Below, piece by piece: positions 55,712-63,931 of a DNA stretch of 64,000 bases. The stretch is taken from assembly GCA_965198655.1 (NCBI GenBank), contig OZ240668.1, positions 3,596,001-3,660,000 on the forward strand, given 5' to 3'. The notes under the pieces are model-generated. The model saw only the letters and a list, made by a program, of their open reading frames with translations. It was not told where the DNA came from and did no database searches. The stretch is from Lichenicola sp965198655 (GTDB lineage Bacteria; Pseudomonadota; Alphaproteobacteria; Acetobacterales; Acetobacteraceae). Each line of letters begins with the position of its first letter. The first letter of the stretch is position 1. The position numbers and the translations under genes were made by a program.

Positions 55712-57159
55712 ACGCGCCCCTGAGCCCATTAGCCACCACCGACGCGCTGTTCTTCGGCCGGGACGGCGCCACCCTCGACCGCGCCGGAGCCGAGCAGATC
55801 CTCGCACGGGCGCTGGCCGGCACCGACGACGGCGAGCTGTTCCTGGAATACCGGGAAAGCGAGTTCGTCAGCCTGGACGACGGGGTGATCCGGTCCGCCA
55901 GCTTCGACACCAGCCAGGGCTTCGGCCTGCGCGCGGTGCTGGGCGACGAGGCGGGCTACGCTCATTCCGACGAGATCAGCGAGGCGTCGCTGCTGCGCGC
56001 CGCCGAGACCGTCGGCCAGGTACGCGCCGGACGCAGCGGCACCGTCGCCGACGCGCCGCGCGCCACCAACGCTCACCTCTACGGCGACGCCAACCCGCTG
56101 CGCGAGGCCGAATTCGCGACCCGCGCGGCGCTGCTGTCCGCCATCGACGCCTATGCGCGCGGCCGGGACAGCCGGGTGGTGCAGGTGATGGCCTCGCTCG
56201 CCGCCGAGTGGCAGGCGGTGCAGATCCTGCGCGCCGACGGGCACCGGGTGGCGGATATCCGTCCGCTGGTGCGGCTCAATGTGTCGGTGGTGACGGAGAA
56301 GGACGGCAGGCGGGAAAGCGGCAGCTACGGCACCGGCGGGCGACACGCGTTCTCCCGCGTGCTGAACGAGGCGAGCTGGAAGCATGCCGTGGACGAGGCG
56401 CTGCGCCAGTCCCTGGTCAACCTCGACAGCCGGCCGGCGCCGGCCGGCGAGATGGAGGTGGTGCTGGGTAACGGCTGGCCAGGGATCCTGCTGCACGAGG
56501 CGGTCGGGCACGGGCTCGAGGGCGACTTCAACCGCAAGGGCACTTCCGCCTTCGCCGGGCTGGTCGGCCAGCGTGTGGCGGCCAAGGGAGTCACGGTGGT
56601 CGACGACGGCACCCTGCCCGACCGGCGCGGCAGCCTGACCGTCGACGACGAGGGCACGCCCGCCGGCCGCACGGTGATGATCGAGGACGGCATCCTCACC
56701 GGCTACATACAGGACCGGATGAACGCCCGGCTGATGAAGGTGGCGCCCACCGGCAACGGCCGCCGCCAGTCCTACGCGCACATGCCGATGCCGCGCATGA
56801 CCAACACGGTGATGCTGAACGGGTCGCACACGCCGGACGAGATGATCCGCTCGGTGAAGAAGGGCCTGTACGCGGTGAACTTCGGCGGCGGCTCGGTGGA
56901 CATCACCTCGGGCAAGTTCGTGTTCGCCGCCTCGGAAGCCTACCTGATCGAGGACGGACGGGTGACGGCACCCGTGCGCGGCGCCACCCTGATCGGCAAC
57001 GGGCCCGACGCCATGACCAAGGTCAGCATGATCGGCAACGACATGGCGCTGGATCCGGGAATCGGCACCTGCGGCAAGAACGGCCAGGGCGTGCCGGTCG
57101 GCGTGGGCCAGCCGACGCTGAAGATGACCGGGCTGACGGTGGGCGGCACCGGCGGCTGA
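55708..57159 (+). CDS. tldD: TldD-type metalloprotease subunit
   Basis: A 483-aa protein. TldD pairs with TldE (PmbA) to degrade unfolded peptides and mature some modified peptides. The zinc motif HEAVGHGLEGDFN (HExxxH) is present near residue 263, then SAFAGLVGQRVAAKGVTVVD, SLTVDDEGTPAGRTVMIEDG and the C-terminal GVPVGVGQPTLKMTGLTVGG. It overlaps ctaA; the partner tldE is not in this window. Confidence 0.95.
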   Translation: MNAPLSPLATTDALFFGRDGATLDRAGAEQILARALAGTDDGELFLEYRESEFVSLDDGVIRSASFDTSQGFGLRAVLGDEAGYAHSDEISEASLLRAAETVGQVRAGRSGTVADAPRATNAHLYGDANPLREAEFATRAALLSAIDAYARGRDSRVVQVMASLAAEWQAVQILRADGHRVADIRPLVRLNVSVVTEKDGRRESGSYGTGGRHAFSRVLNEASWKHAVDEALRQSLVNLDSRPAPAGEMEVVLGNGWPGILLHEAVGHGLEGDFNRKGTSAFAGLVGQRVAAKGVTVVDDGTLPDRRGSLTVDDEGTPAGRTVMIEDGILTGYIQDRMNARLMKVAPTGNGRRQSYAHMPMPRMTNTVMLNGSHTPDEMIRSVKKGLYAVNFGGGSVDITSGKFVFAASEAYLIEDGRVTAPVRGATLIGNGPDAMTKVSMIGNDMALDPGIGTCGKNGQGVPVGVGQPTLKMTGLTVGGTGG

Positions 57160-57173
57160 CGGCCGCGCGTCCG

Positions 57174-58457
57174 GTGTCCGACCCCCTGCTCGAAGCCACG
57201 CCGGAGCTGCCGACGGCGCCCGCGTTCCGGTCGGCGGCCGCGCCGTCGATGCTGGAGTCGGGGCGTATGCCGACCTGGCTGATCGTGGTGCTGGGCGCGC
57301 TCAGCGCGGTCGGGCCGCTCTCGACCGACATGTACCTGCCCGCCTTTCCGAGCCTGGAGGCCTCGCTCGGCTCCGGCGCCGGCTCGGCGCAGATCACGCT
57401 GGCGGCCTGGTTCGCCGGCCTTGCGGTGGGCCAGTTCAGCCAGGGCCCGGCCTCCGACCGCTGGGGCCGAAAGCGGCCGCTGCTGTTCGGCATGACCATC
57501 TACACCATCGGCTCGATCGGCTGCGTGCTCAGCCACGACATCTGGAGCTTCAGCGCCTGCCGGTTCCTGGCCGCGATCGGCGGCTCGTCGGGAATGGTGA
57601 TCCCGCGCGCGGTGGTGCGCGACGTGGCCAGCGGCAACCAGGGGGCGCGGATCATGTCGCAGCTCATGCTGGTGCTGGGCGTGGTGCCGATCCTGGCGCC
57701 GACCCTGGGCGGGCTGGTGCTGGCGGTGGCGAGCTGGCGCTGGATCTTCTGGGTCGCCGTGGTCTACGGCGTCGCCGCCGTGGTCGTAGTCCGCTTCGCG
57801 CTGCCGGACACCCTGCCGCCGGCGATGCGGGTGCGGCTGTCGCCGATCGAGGTGATGGCGCGCTACCTGCTGATCATCGGCGAGCGGGTGTTCCTCGCCA
57901 ACACCCTGATCGTCGGCTTCACCACCTTCGTGGTGTTCGCCTACCTGTCCGGCGCGCCGGTGGTGTTCGAGCGCATCCTGCACTTCTCGCCCACCGCGTT
58001 CGGCATCCTGTTCGGGGTCAACGCCTTCGTCTTCATCCTGGGCACGCAGGTGAACGCGCGCCTGGTGATGCGTGTGGGGGCGGCGCGGATGATGACCGGC
58101 GGGCTGGTTTCGCTGAGCTGCGCCGCGGTGCTGCTGGTGGCGATGGTGGCGACCGGTCTTGCCGGGCCGCACGGGATCCTGCCCGCCACCGTGCTGCCGA
58201 TCCTTTGGGTGATGGGCTCGCTCGGCTTCATCGGCCCGAACGGCACCATCCTGGCGCTGGGGGCGCATGCGCGTCACGCCGGCAGCGCGTCCGCCCTGCT
58301 CGGCACGCTGCAGTTCTCGCTCGGTGCTGCCAGCGGCGTGCTGATGGGCCTGTTCAACTCGGTCAGCATGGTGCCGATGGCCAGCGTGATCCTGATCGGC
58401 GCGGTTTGCGCCAACCTCGCCAACCAGGCGCGCCGGCGGACCGTTTCGCGTGGATGA
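57174..58457 (+). CDS. Bcr/CflA-type MFS drug efflux transporter
   Basis: A 427-aa, 12-helix transporter starting at GTG 57174. After about 30 hydrophilic residues, the family signature STDMYLPAFPSLEASLGSGA and the motif SQGPASDRWGRKRPLLFGMT mark the DHA1 Bcr/CflA group; GVVPILAPTLGGLVLAVASW is motif C of drug antiporters. The substrate is not known. The next MFS gene overlaps its stop by 8 bp, so the two are co-translated. Confidence 0.9.
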   Translation: MSDPLLEATPELPTAPAFRSAAAPSMLESGRMPTWLIVVLGALSAVGPLSTDMYLPAFPSLEASLGSGAGSAQITLAAWFAGLAVGQFSQGPASDRWGRKRPLLFGMTIYTIGSIGCVLSHDIWSFSACRFLAAIGGSSGMVIPRAVVRDVASGNQGARIMSQLMLVLGVVPILAPTLGGLVLAVASWRWIFWVAVVYGVAAVVVVRFALPDTLPPAMRVRLSPIEVMARYLLIIGERVFLANTLIVGFTTFVVFAYLSGAPVVFERILHFSPTAFGILFGVNAFVFILGTQVNARLVMRVGAARMMTGGLVSLSCAAVLLVAMVATGLAGPHGILPATVLPILWVMGSLGFIGPNGTILALGAHARHAGSASALLGTLQFSLGAASGVLMGLFNSVSMVPMASVILIGAVCANLANQARRRTVSRG

Positions 58458-59679
58458 CGCAGGCAGGGCGGCGCCCGAGGCGCTGTCCCACCATCGCGGC
58501 CTGCTCGGCTTCATCGGCAGCCGGTCGCTGTCCTCGTTCGGGTTCCAGGTCCAGGCGGTGGCGATCGGCTGGCAGGCCTATGCGATGACCCACCGGCCGC
58601 TCACGCTCGGCCTGATCGGGCTGGCGCAGTTCCTGCCGATGCTGGCGCTGGTGTTCGTGTCCGGCCACGTCGCGGACCGGTTCGACCGCAGGCGCGTCGC
58701 CATGTGCTGCCAGGCGGTGGAAGCGTTGTGCGCCCTCGTGCTGGCCTGGGGCACGGTCCGGCACGCGCTGAGCCCCGCCGCGATCTACGGCGTGGTCGCG
58801 GTGTTCGGCTCGGCCAAGGCGTTCGAGGGCCCGAGCCTGCAGGCGATGCTGCCGAGCCTGGTGCCGGCTCCGCTGTTCGCCCGCGCCGCCGCCCTGAGCG
58901 CGTCGCTGCTGCAGACCGTCAGCATCGTCGGGCCCTCCGTCGGTGGCCTGCTCACCCTGGCCGGGCCTGGCACGGCCTACGAGGTCTGCGCGCTGATGTT
59001 CGTGTCGTCCCTGACCGCCATGGGCTTCGTACGGCTGGAGCAGCCGCCGCGGCCGCGCGGGCCGGTCTCGCTCGCCACCGTGTTCGGCGGCCTCGCCTTC
59101 ATCCGCTCGCAGCCCTCCATTCTGGGCGCGATCTCGCTGGACCTGTTCGCGGTGCTGCTCGGCGGCGCCACCGCGCTGCTGCCGGTGTATGCGCTCGACA
59201 TCCTGCACGGCAGCCCGATGGCGCTCGGCCTGCTGCGCGGGTCGCCAGCGATCGGCGCGGTGGCGATGTCGCTGCTGCTGGCGCGCCGGCCGATCCGCGG
59301 CCAGGCCGGGCGGCTGATGTTCGCGGCCGTGATCGTATTCGGCATCGCGACGATCGCGTTCGGCCTGTCGCGCTCGCTGCCGCTGTCGATCGCGTCCATG
59401 GCGGTGCTGGGGGCGGCCGACGTGGTCAGCGTGGTGGTGCGCTCCACCCTGGTGCAGCTCGGCACGCCGGAGGAGATGCGCGGGCGGGTGTCGGCGGTGA
59501 ACCTGCTGTTCATCGTCACCTCCAACCAGCTCGGCGAGTTCGAGAGCGGCGGCCTCGCTGCCCTGATCGGCACCACGCCTGCGGTGGTGGCGGGGGGCCT
59601 GGGCACGCTGGCGGTGGCCCTGTTGTGGATGCGGCTGTTCCCGTCGCTGCGACGCCTGGACCGGCTCGAGCCGGGCTGA
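58450..59679 (+). CDS. MFS transporter, enterobactin-exporter-like
   Basis: A 409-aa transporter starting at GTG 58450, inside the end of the preceding MFS gene. It has about 12 membrane segments, with LMLALVFVSGHVADRFDRRR-like motif A (residues about 58-77) and the late SVVVRSTLVQLGTPEEMRGR, then VSAVNLLFIVTSNQLGEFES, seen in the MFS_3/EntS-like group. The substrate is unknown. No siderophore genes lie nearby, so the subgroup name says little about its cargo. Confidence 0.85.
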   Translation: MDDAGRAAPEALSHHRGLLGFIGSRSLSSFGFQVQAVAIGWQAYAMTHRPLTLGLIGLAQFLPMLALVFVSGHVADRFDRRRVAMCCQAVEALCALVLAWGTVRHALSPAAIYGVVAVFGSAKAFEGPSLQAMLPSLVPAPLFARAAALSASLLQTVSIVGPSVGGLLTLAGPGTAYEVCALMFVSSLTAMGFVRLEQPPRPRGPVSLATVFGGLAFIRSQPSILGAISLDLFAVLLGGATALLPVYALDILHGSPMALGLLRGSPAIGAVAMSLLLARRPIRGQAGRLMFAAVIVFGIATIAFGLSRSLPLSIASMAVLGAADVVSVVVRSTLVQLGTPEEMRGRVSAVNLLFIVTSNQLGEFESGGLAALIGTTPAVVAGGLGTLAVALLWMRLFPSLRRLDRLEPG

Positions 59680-59784
59680 GCCGGCTGGGCAGGTATTGCC
59701 GCGTGGCAGGATCTGCCGGGCCACACCCGGCAGGTCCTGCCGGGTTCCGCCGAGCCGAAACCCACGCGGATGCGGGACCGGCGC

Positions 59785-59800
59785 TGGCCCGGGGCTTGCA
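59785..59800 (+). promoter_or_regulatory. Sigma-54-type promoter before the DUF1217 gene
   Basis: TGGCCCG-GGGC-TTGCA matches the sigma-54 consensus TGGCACG-N4-TTGCA with one difference (C for A). GG and GC are 10 bases apart, as required. Transcription would start near 59811, leaving a leader of about 23 bases to ATG 59834. Confidence 0.6.
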
Positions 59801-59833
59801 GATCCCCCCGCGACGGTTCCGTCCGAGGCGCGC

Positions 59834-61666
59834 ATGTCCGGAGTTTCGAGTTCGACCGCTTTGTCGGTCTACCTGTCGACGATCAAGGACGAGCAGACCC
59901 AGGTGTCGCGCTACGTCGCCAGCGACAAGGAAGTCTCGTCCACGGCGGCGGGCTTCACCGGCACGGCCGCGACCCTGACCACGCCGACCGCGATCCTGTC
60001 CAACTACAAGGCGCTGCAGGTGCTCACCGGCGCCTACGACCTCAGCGGCCAGATCAACCAGACCGCAGTGCTCCAGGACCTGCTCACCCAGAACCCGGAC
60101 TCTAGCACCTCCCTGGTGAGCGAGACCGACAACACCGACTACCTGCACTTCGCCCGCGCCACCAGCGACCGCAACAGCCAGACCGCGTCGCTGGGCGCGC
60201 CGAGCGCCCTGTCGCTGTCCACCAGCGGCGCCGCCGCCTCCTCGCTGTTGATGCAGAACACCGCCTGGAGCCTGAGCGGCAGCCAGCAGACGGCGGCGGC
60301 GCCCGGCGTGCAGTGGTCGTTCGTGCTCAACGACGGCAGCGCCTCGGCCTCAATCGCCAACGCGCTGCAATCGGCCGCCGCCGCGACTGACAGCGGCGCC
60401 ACCTACAGCGTGACCGCGTCCGGCACCGTCACCGCCTCGCCCGGCGCGCCGAAGTTGACCCGCTCGACCGACAGCGCCGGCAACACGATCTACAGCCTGG
60501 CCCTGGCCACCGATGCCAGCGGCGCGGTCACCAAGCGGGCCGACATCGTGTCGGTGAAGACGGCGCCGGCCGGCAATGCGGGCGGCGCCACCCAGGTCGC
60601 GGCGCTGCAAGGGGCGCTCGCCGCGTCCGGCTTCGACGCCAGGGTGTCCGGCAGCGGCAACCTCACGGTGCTCGATCCCGCCACCCGTGGCACCAACACG
60701 CTGGCGCGCTCGTTCGGCACCGCGATCGCGGTCGCCACCAGCGGCACCGTGGACGCGAGCGGCCGCCTCGTGCTGGGCCAGGCCGGCAAGACCCTGTCCG
60801 CCGGGGAGGTGCTGACCGACGGCAGCACCGAGATCGGCACGGTGAAGTCGGTGGACAGCTTCGGCAACGTTTCCCTGACCGCGCCGGCCGCCGCCACGAT
60901 CAGCGCCGGCGACACCATCCAGGTCGTGACCGGGCTCGGCTTCGCCAATGTCGGCACGTCGATGACCGCCGCTGCGGCCAGCGCGCAGGGCAGCCAAACG
61001 CTGTCGCTGGGGCCGGCGGGCAAGGACCTGCAGCCCGGGCAGATCGTCACCAGCGGCGGGGTCAGCATCGGCACGATCGGCAGCGTCGACAACAGCGGCA
61101 CCGTCACCCTGCTGGCCGGCTCGACCGGGGCGGTCGCCAGCGGCGCGCCGCTGGTGGTGCTGCCGGCGGTGTCCGGCGGCACCACCCCCGCCCTCGACGA
61201 CGCGGCGAACGTCAAGACGATCTTGTCCAGCTACGAGACCAACGCGTACGAGACGCAGATGGGCAACGAGTATCCCGGGATGGACGACGCGCTGTACTAC
61301 ACCCGCACCATGGGCAGCATCACCAGCATCACCGACCTGATGGCGAACGCGAAGCTGCTGTCGGTGGTGACCAACGCACTCGGCATGGGCAGCTATTTCG
61401 GTGCGCTCGACTACGACCAGCAGGTCTCGCTGCTGACGCAGAAGGTCAACCTCAAGACCATGACCAGCCCGGCCGGCATACAGCAGACCGCCGAGCAGTA
61501 CCTGATCGGCAAAGCAGCCTCGGCGAGCACCGCGCCCACCGGCCTGGTGGCGCTGCTGGCTGGCGACGCGACCTCGGACACCGACCTGCTCTCGCTGATC
61601 AACGGCGCGTCGAGCCCGTCGGCGGGGGTCACCCAGACCAATCCGCTGCTCGGGCTGTTCGCCTGA
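59834..61666 (+). CDS. DUF1217 protein with a large internal insert
   Basis: A 610-aa Ser/Thr/Ala-rich protein without a signal peptide. The ends match DUF1217, a family encoded with flagellar genes in alphaproteobacteria: N-terminal STIKDEQTQVSRYVASDKEV and LSNYKALQVLTGAYDLSGQI; C-terminal ILSSYETNAYETQMGNEYPG, MDDALYYTRTMGSITSITDL and NALGMGSYFGALDYDQQVSL. Between them, about residues 130-450 form a beta-rich insert with a duplicated unit (about 304-367 and 384-443). Lacking a Sec signal, it may be exported by the flagellar type III system like hook or filament proteins. A sigma-54-like promoter lies upstream. Confidence 0.75.
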   Translation: MSGVSSSTALSVYLSTIKDEQTQVSRYVASDKEVSSTAAGFTGTAATLTTPTAILSNYKALQVLTGAYDLSGQINQTAVLQDLLTQNPDSSTSLVSETDNTDYLHFARATSDRNSQTASLGAPSALSLSTSGAAASSLLMQNTAWSLSGSQQTAAAPGVQWSFVLNDGSASASIANALQSAAAATDSGATYSVTASGTVTASPGAPKLTRSTDSAGNTIYSLALATDASGAVTKRADIVSVKTAPAGNAGGATQVAALQGALAASGFDARVSGSGNLTVLDPATRGTNTLARSFGTAIAVATSGTVDASGRLVLGQAGKTLSAGEVLTDGSTEIGTVKSVDSFGNVSLTAPAAATISAGDTIQVVTGLGFANVGTSMTAAAASAQGSQTLSLGPAGKDLQPGQIVTSGGVSIGTIGSVDNSGTVTLLAGSTGAVASGAPLVVLPAVSGGTTPALDDAANVKTILSSYETNAYETQMGNEYPGMDDALYYTRTMGSITSITDLMANAKLLSVVTNALGMGSYFGALDYDQQVSLLTQKVNLKTMTSPAGIQQTAEQYLIGKAASASTAPTGLVALLAGDATSDTDLLSLINGASSPSAGVTQTNPLLGLFA

Positions 61667-61705
61667 GCCAGGGCGGCGACCGGATCGCTGATGAATGGCG
61701 AAGAC

Positions 61706-61860
61706 AGGCCAGGGGCGTTGCCCCTGGACCCCATGAAGGGCGAAGCCCTTCAAACCCGCTTTTCAAGGAAAAGAAGTCTGGGGCCTCCGGCCCCAGCGGA
61801 CCGAGCTGCGAAGCAGATCGGTGGTGCGAAGCAGATCGATGGGCAGCGCCCTGGCCTTGC
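61706..61860 (-). repeat. Structured intergenic repeat, copy 2
   Basis: On the minus strand this repeats copy 1 (45470-45590): AAGGCCAGGGC, CTGGGGCCGGAGGCCCCAG, TTTGAAGGGCTTCGCCCTTC, ATGGGGTCCAGGGGCAACGC, then CCCTGGCC. It lacks the second arm of the first hairpin and instead carries about 45 extra bases, including TGCGAAGCAGATCG twice (61807 and 61825, plus strand). It lies between the convergent ends of the DUF1217 gene and the TPR gene. Confidence 0.8.
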
Positions 61861-61863
61861 TCG

Positions 61864-63252
61864 CTATCCGACCAGCATGGACAGGTCGGCGCAGACCCGG
61901 GCGATCGGGCTGGTCCAGTCAAAGGGTGTCGGCTGCTGATACAGGCGCATCGTCCGGTACCAAGGCGTGTCGGTGCGGCCGGTCAGCCAGCGCCAGCACT
62001 GGTCGTAGCGCGACAGCATCCAGACCGGGCGGCCGAGCGCTGCGGCGAGATGCGCGGTCGAGGTGTCGACGGCGATCACCAGGTCGAGCTGCGACACCAG
62101 GGCCGCGGTGTCGTCGAAGCTGTCGATCGACCCGGTATGGTCGATGAGGCGCAGGCCGGAGGGTGGGCTCAGCGCCTCCGCCGACGCTTCCCCCTTCTGC
62201 AGGCTGTAGAACAGCGCGTCCGGCGCAGCGTCGGCGAGCGGCGCCAGGTCGTGCAGGCGGATCGAGCGGCGGCGATCCGCCAGCGCCGACTCGCGGGCAT
62301 AGGGGTGCGGCCCGCCGGCCCAGACCAGCCCGATCCGCCTCGGCCGGTCCCGCCCGGGCGGCAGGTCCCGGTCGAGCCGGTGCCGCCACGTCGCCATCCG
62401 GGCCGGGTCCGGCCAGAGGTAGCCTTCGGCGTCCGGCACGGTGTCCGGCGTGGTGCCGAACACGTGCGGCAGGGTGAACATGGGGCAGTGCAGGTCGAAC
62501 GCGGGCAGCTCCGCGTCGTGCGCGACCACCTGGTCCAGCCCCGGCAGCCGGGACAGCAGCGTCACTAGGGGCTCCCGCACGCGCAGCAGCACGGTGCCGC
62601 CGCGCGCCTCGGCCAGGGCGGCGTAGCGGATGAACTGCAGCGTGTCGCCGAACCCGCCCTCGTCGTGCAGCAGCAGGGTGCGGCCCTCGAACCGCTCCCC
62701 CGCCCAGAGCGGCACCCGGTAGGGATGCGGCGGCTTGGCCCGCGTGCGCCAGCGCCACTCGTACTCGGCGAAGCCCTCGGTCCAGTCGCCCTTGGCCAGC
62801 AGCGCCAGCGCGCGGTTGCAGCGCGTTTCGGCGTTGTCCGGCTCGCAGGCCATCGCCAGGTCGAGAAAGGTGAGTGCCGGCCCCGGCAGGCCGCGCGCGG
62901 TCAGGGCGACGCCAAGGTTGGACAGGGTCGGGCCGTGCGCCGGGTTGAGCCGGAGCGCGTTGCTGTACGCGGCGATGGCGTCGTCGTAACGCTGGCGCTC
63001 GACCATGGTGTTGCCGAGGTTGGACCAGGCGGTCCAGCAGGACGGATCGAGCCGCACGGCCCGCAGCAGCACCGCTTCCGCTTCCGCGAAGCGGCACAGC
63101 TGGTTGAGGATGCCGCCGAGGTTGCCGAGCAGGCGGGGATCGTCCGGCGCCGCCGCGAGCTCCAGCCGGCAGGCGGCCTCGGCGTCGTCCCCGGGACCGT
63201 GCGACAGCGCGGGCGCATCAACGGAAGCCGGAACGATGCGGATGGCGTTCAT
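61864..63252 (-). CDS. TPR protein with GT9-like C-terminal domain
   Basis: A 462-aa soluble protein. Residues about 25-165 form TPR units (NLGGILNQLCRFAEAEAVLL, AWSNLGNTMVERQRYDDAIA, TLSNLGVALTARGLPGPALT). The C-terminal part has EGRTLLLHDEGGFGDTLQFI, RIGLVWAGGPHPYARES and QLDLVIAVDTSTAHLAAALG, RPVWMLSRYDQCWRWL, matching the glycosyltransferase-9-like group often fused to TPRs in alphaproteobacteria. The substrate is unknown; flagellin or surface-glycan modification is possible given DUF1217 nearby. Its stop lies 4 bp from repeat copy 2. Confidence 0.85.
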   Translation of the reverse strand: MNAIRIVPASVDAPALSHGPGDDAEAACRLELAAAPDDPRLLGNLGGILNQLCRFAEAEAVLLRAVRLDPSCWTAWSNLGNTMVERQRYDDAIAAYSNALRLNPAHGPTLSNLGVALTARGLPGPALTFLDLAMACEPDNAETRCNRALALLAKGDWTEGFAEYEWRWRTRAKPPHPYRVPLWAGERFEGRTLLLHDEGGFGDTLQFIRYAALAEARGGTVLLRVREPLVTLLSRLPGLDQVVAHDAELPAFDLHCPMFTLPHVFGTTPDTVPDAEGYLWPDPARMATWRHRLDRDLPPGRDRPRRIGLVWAGGPHPYARESALADRRRSIRLHDLAPLADAAPDALFYSLQKGEASAEALSPPSGLRLIDHTGSIDSFDDTAALVSQLDLVIAVDTSTAHLAAALGRPVWMLSRYDQCWRWLTGRTDTPWYRTMRLYQQPTPFDWTSPIARVCADLSMLVG

Positions 63253-63311
63253 CGTCCCAGCATGCGATCAAAGTCTTAACCAGGCGCCAACATCCGGAAC
63301 GGAGCACGATC

Positions 63312-63911
63312 CTGACCAGGCAGCAGCTCAGGCAGACACAGGAGAACTCCTGCGGTGCGGTGGCGCTGCTCTGTGCCGCCAAGGAGCTCGGCATCGACCA
63401 CTTCCCGCAGGTGGCGCCCTGGAACGGCGCGCCGCTGACCGCCAGCATCGGCTGCGAGAGCCGGCTGTTCCTCCACACCGGAACCGGCGTGCCCGGCCTC
63501 GCGCTGAGCGGCCGCGGCTACTCGATGCCGGCGCGTCTGGCCGCGGTCGGACGCACGCTCGGCCTGAAGAATCCGACCGTCTACATGCGTTCCGGCGTCT
63601 ACGCGACGATGATCAGCACGTTCTACAACACGGCGCTGCAGCAGGGCCGCGATTCCGGGATACCGATCCACAACGCCGCCCCGCCGCCGCTGCAACCGTG
63701 GCAGCGCGCGCTCAAGGTGATGGCGGTGATGAAGGTCGTGGGCCTGCACTACATCATGCAGCGTCCCGACGGCTCGTTCATGGACCCGGCGGATGGCGAG
63801 AACCACGAGAGCTTCGCGGCGATGAACGCGTCCTGGAGCAAGTGCTACGCTGATACCGGCATCGCGCTGGTGTTCGACAGCGAATGGGTGAACCTCGAGC
63901 CGCTGATCTGA
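63312..63911 (+). CDS. C39-like cysteine peptidase with non-standard start
   Basis: A papain-fold, C39-like protein of about 199 aa. The triad seems to be Cys in QTQENSCGAVALLCAA, His in KVVGLHYIMQRP and Asp in GSFMDPADGENHE. The first standard start in frame, GTG 63360, lies three codons after that Cys and would remove it. Upstream to the Cys there is no ATG, GTG or TTG; CTG 63312, with GGAG 7 bp before it, is my best start (ATC 63309 is another). No signal peptide. It could process peptides or act on ubiquitin-like partners; the target is unknown. It diverges from the TPR/GT9 gene. Confidence 0.62.
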   Translation: MTRQQLRQTQENSCGAVALLCAAKELGIDHFPQVAPWNGAPLTASIGCESRLFLHTGTGVPGLALSGRGYSMPARLAAVGRTLGLKNPTVYMRSGVYATMISTFYNTALQQGRDSGIPIHNAAPPPLQPWQRALKVMAVMKVVGLHYIMQRPDGSFMDPADGENHESFAAMNASWSKCYADTGIALVFDSEWVNLEPLI

Positions 63912-63931
63912 CGGCTGGTGCGGGACCGGGC

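Noticed and set aside
53048..55807. A 919-aa minus-strand open frame
   Set aside because: It covers apt, the VTT gene and ctaA, all well supported in other frames; its own translation is low-complexity Arg/Gly/Gln.
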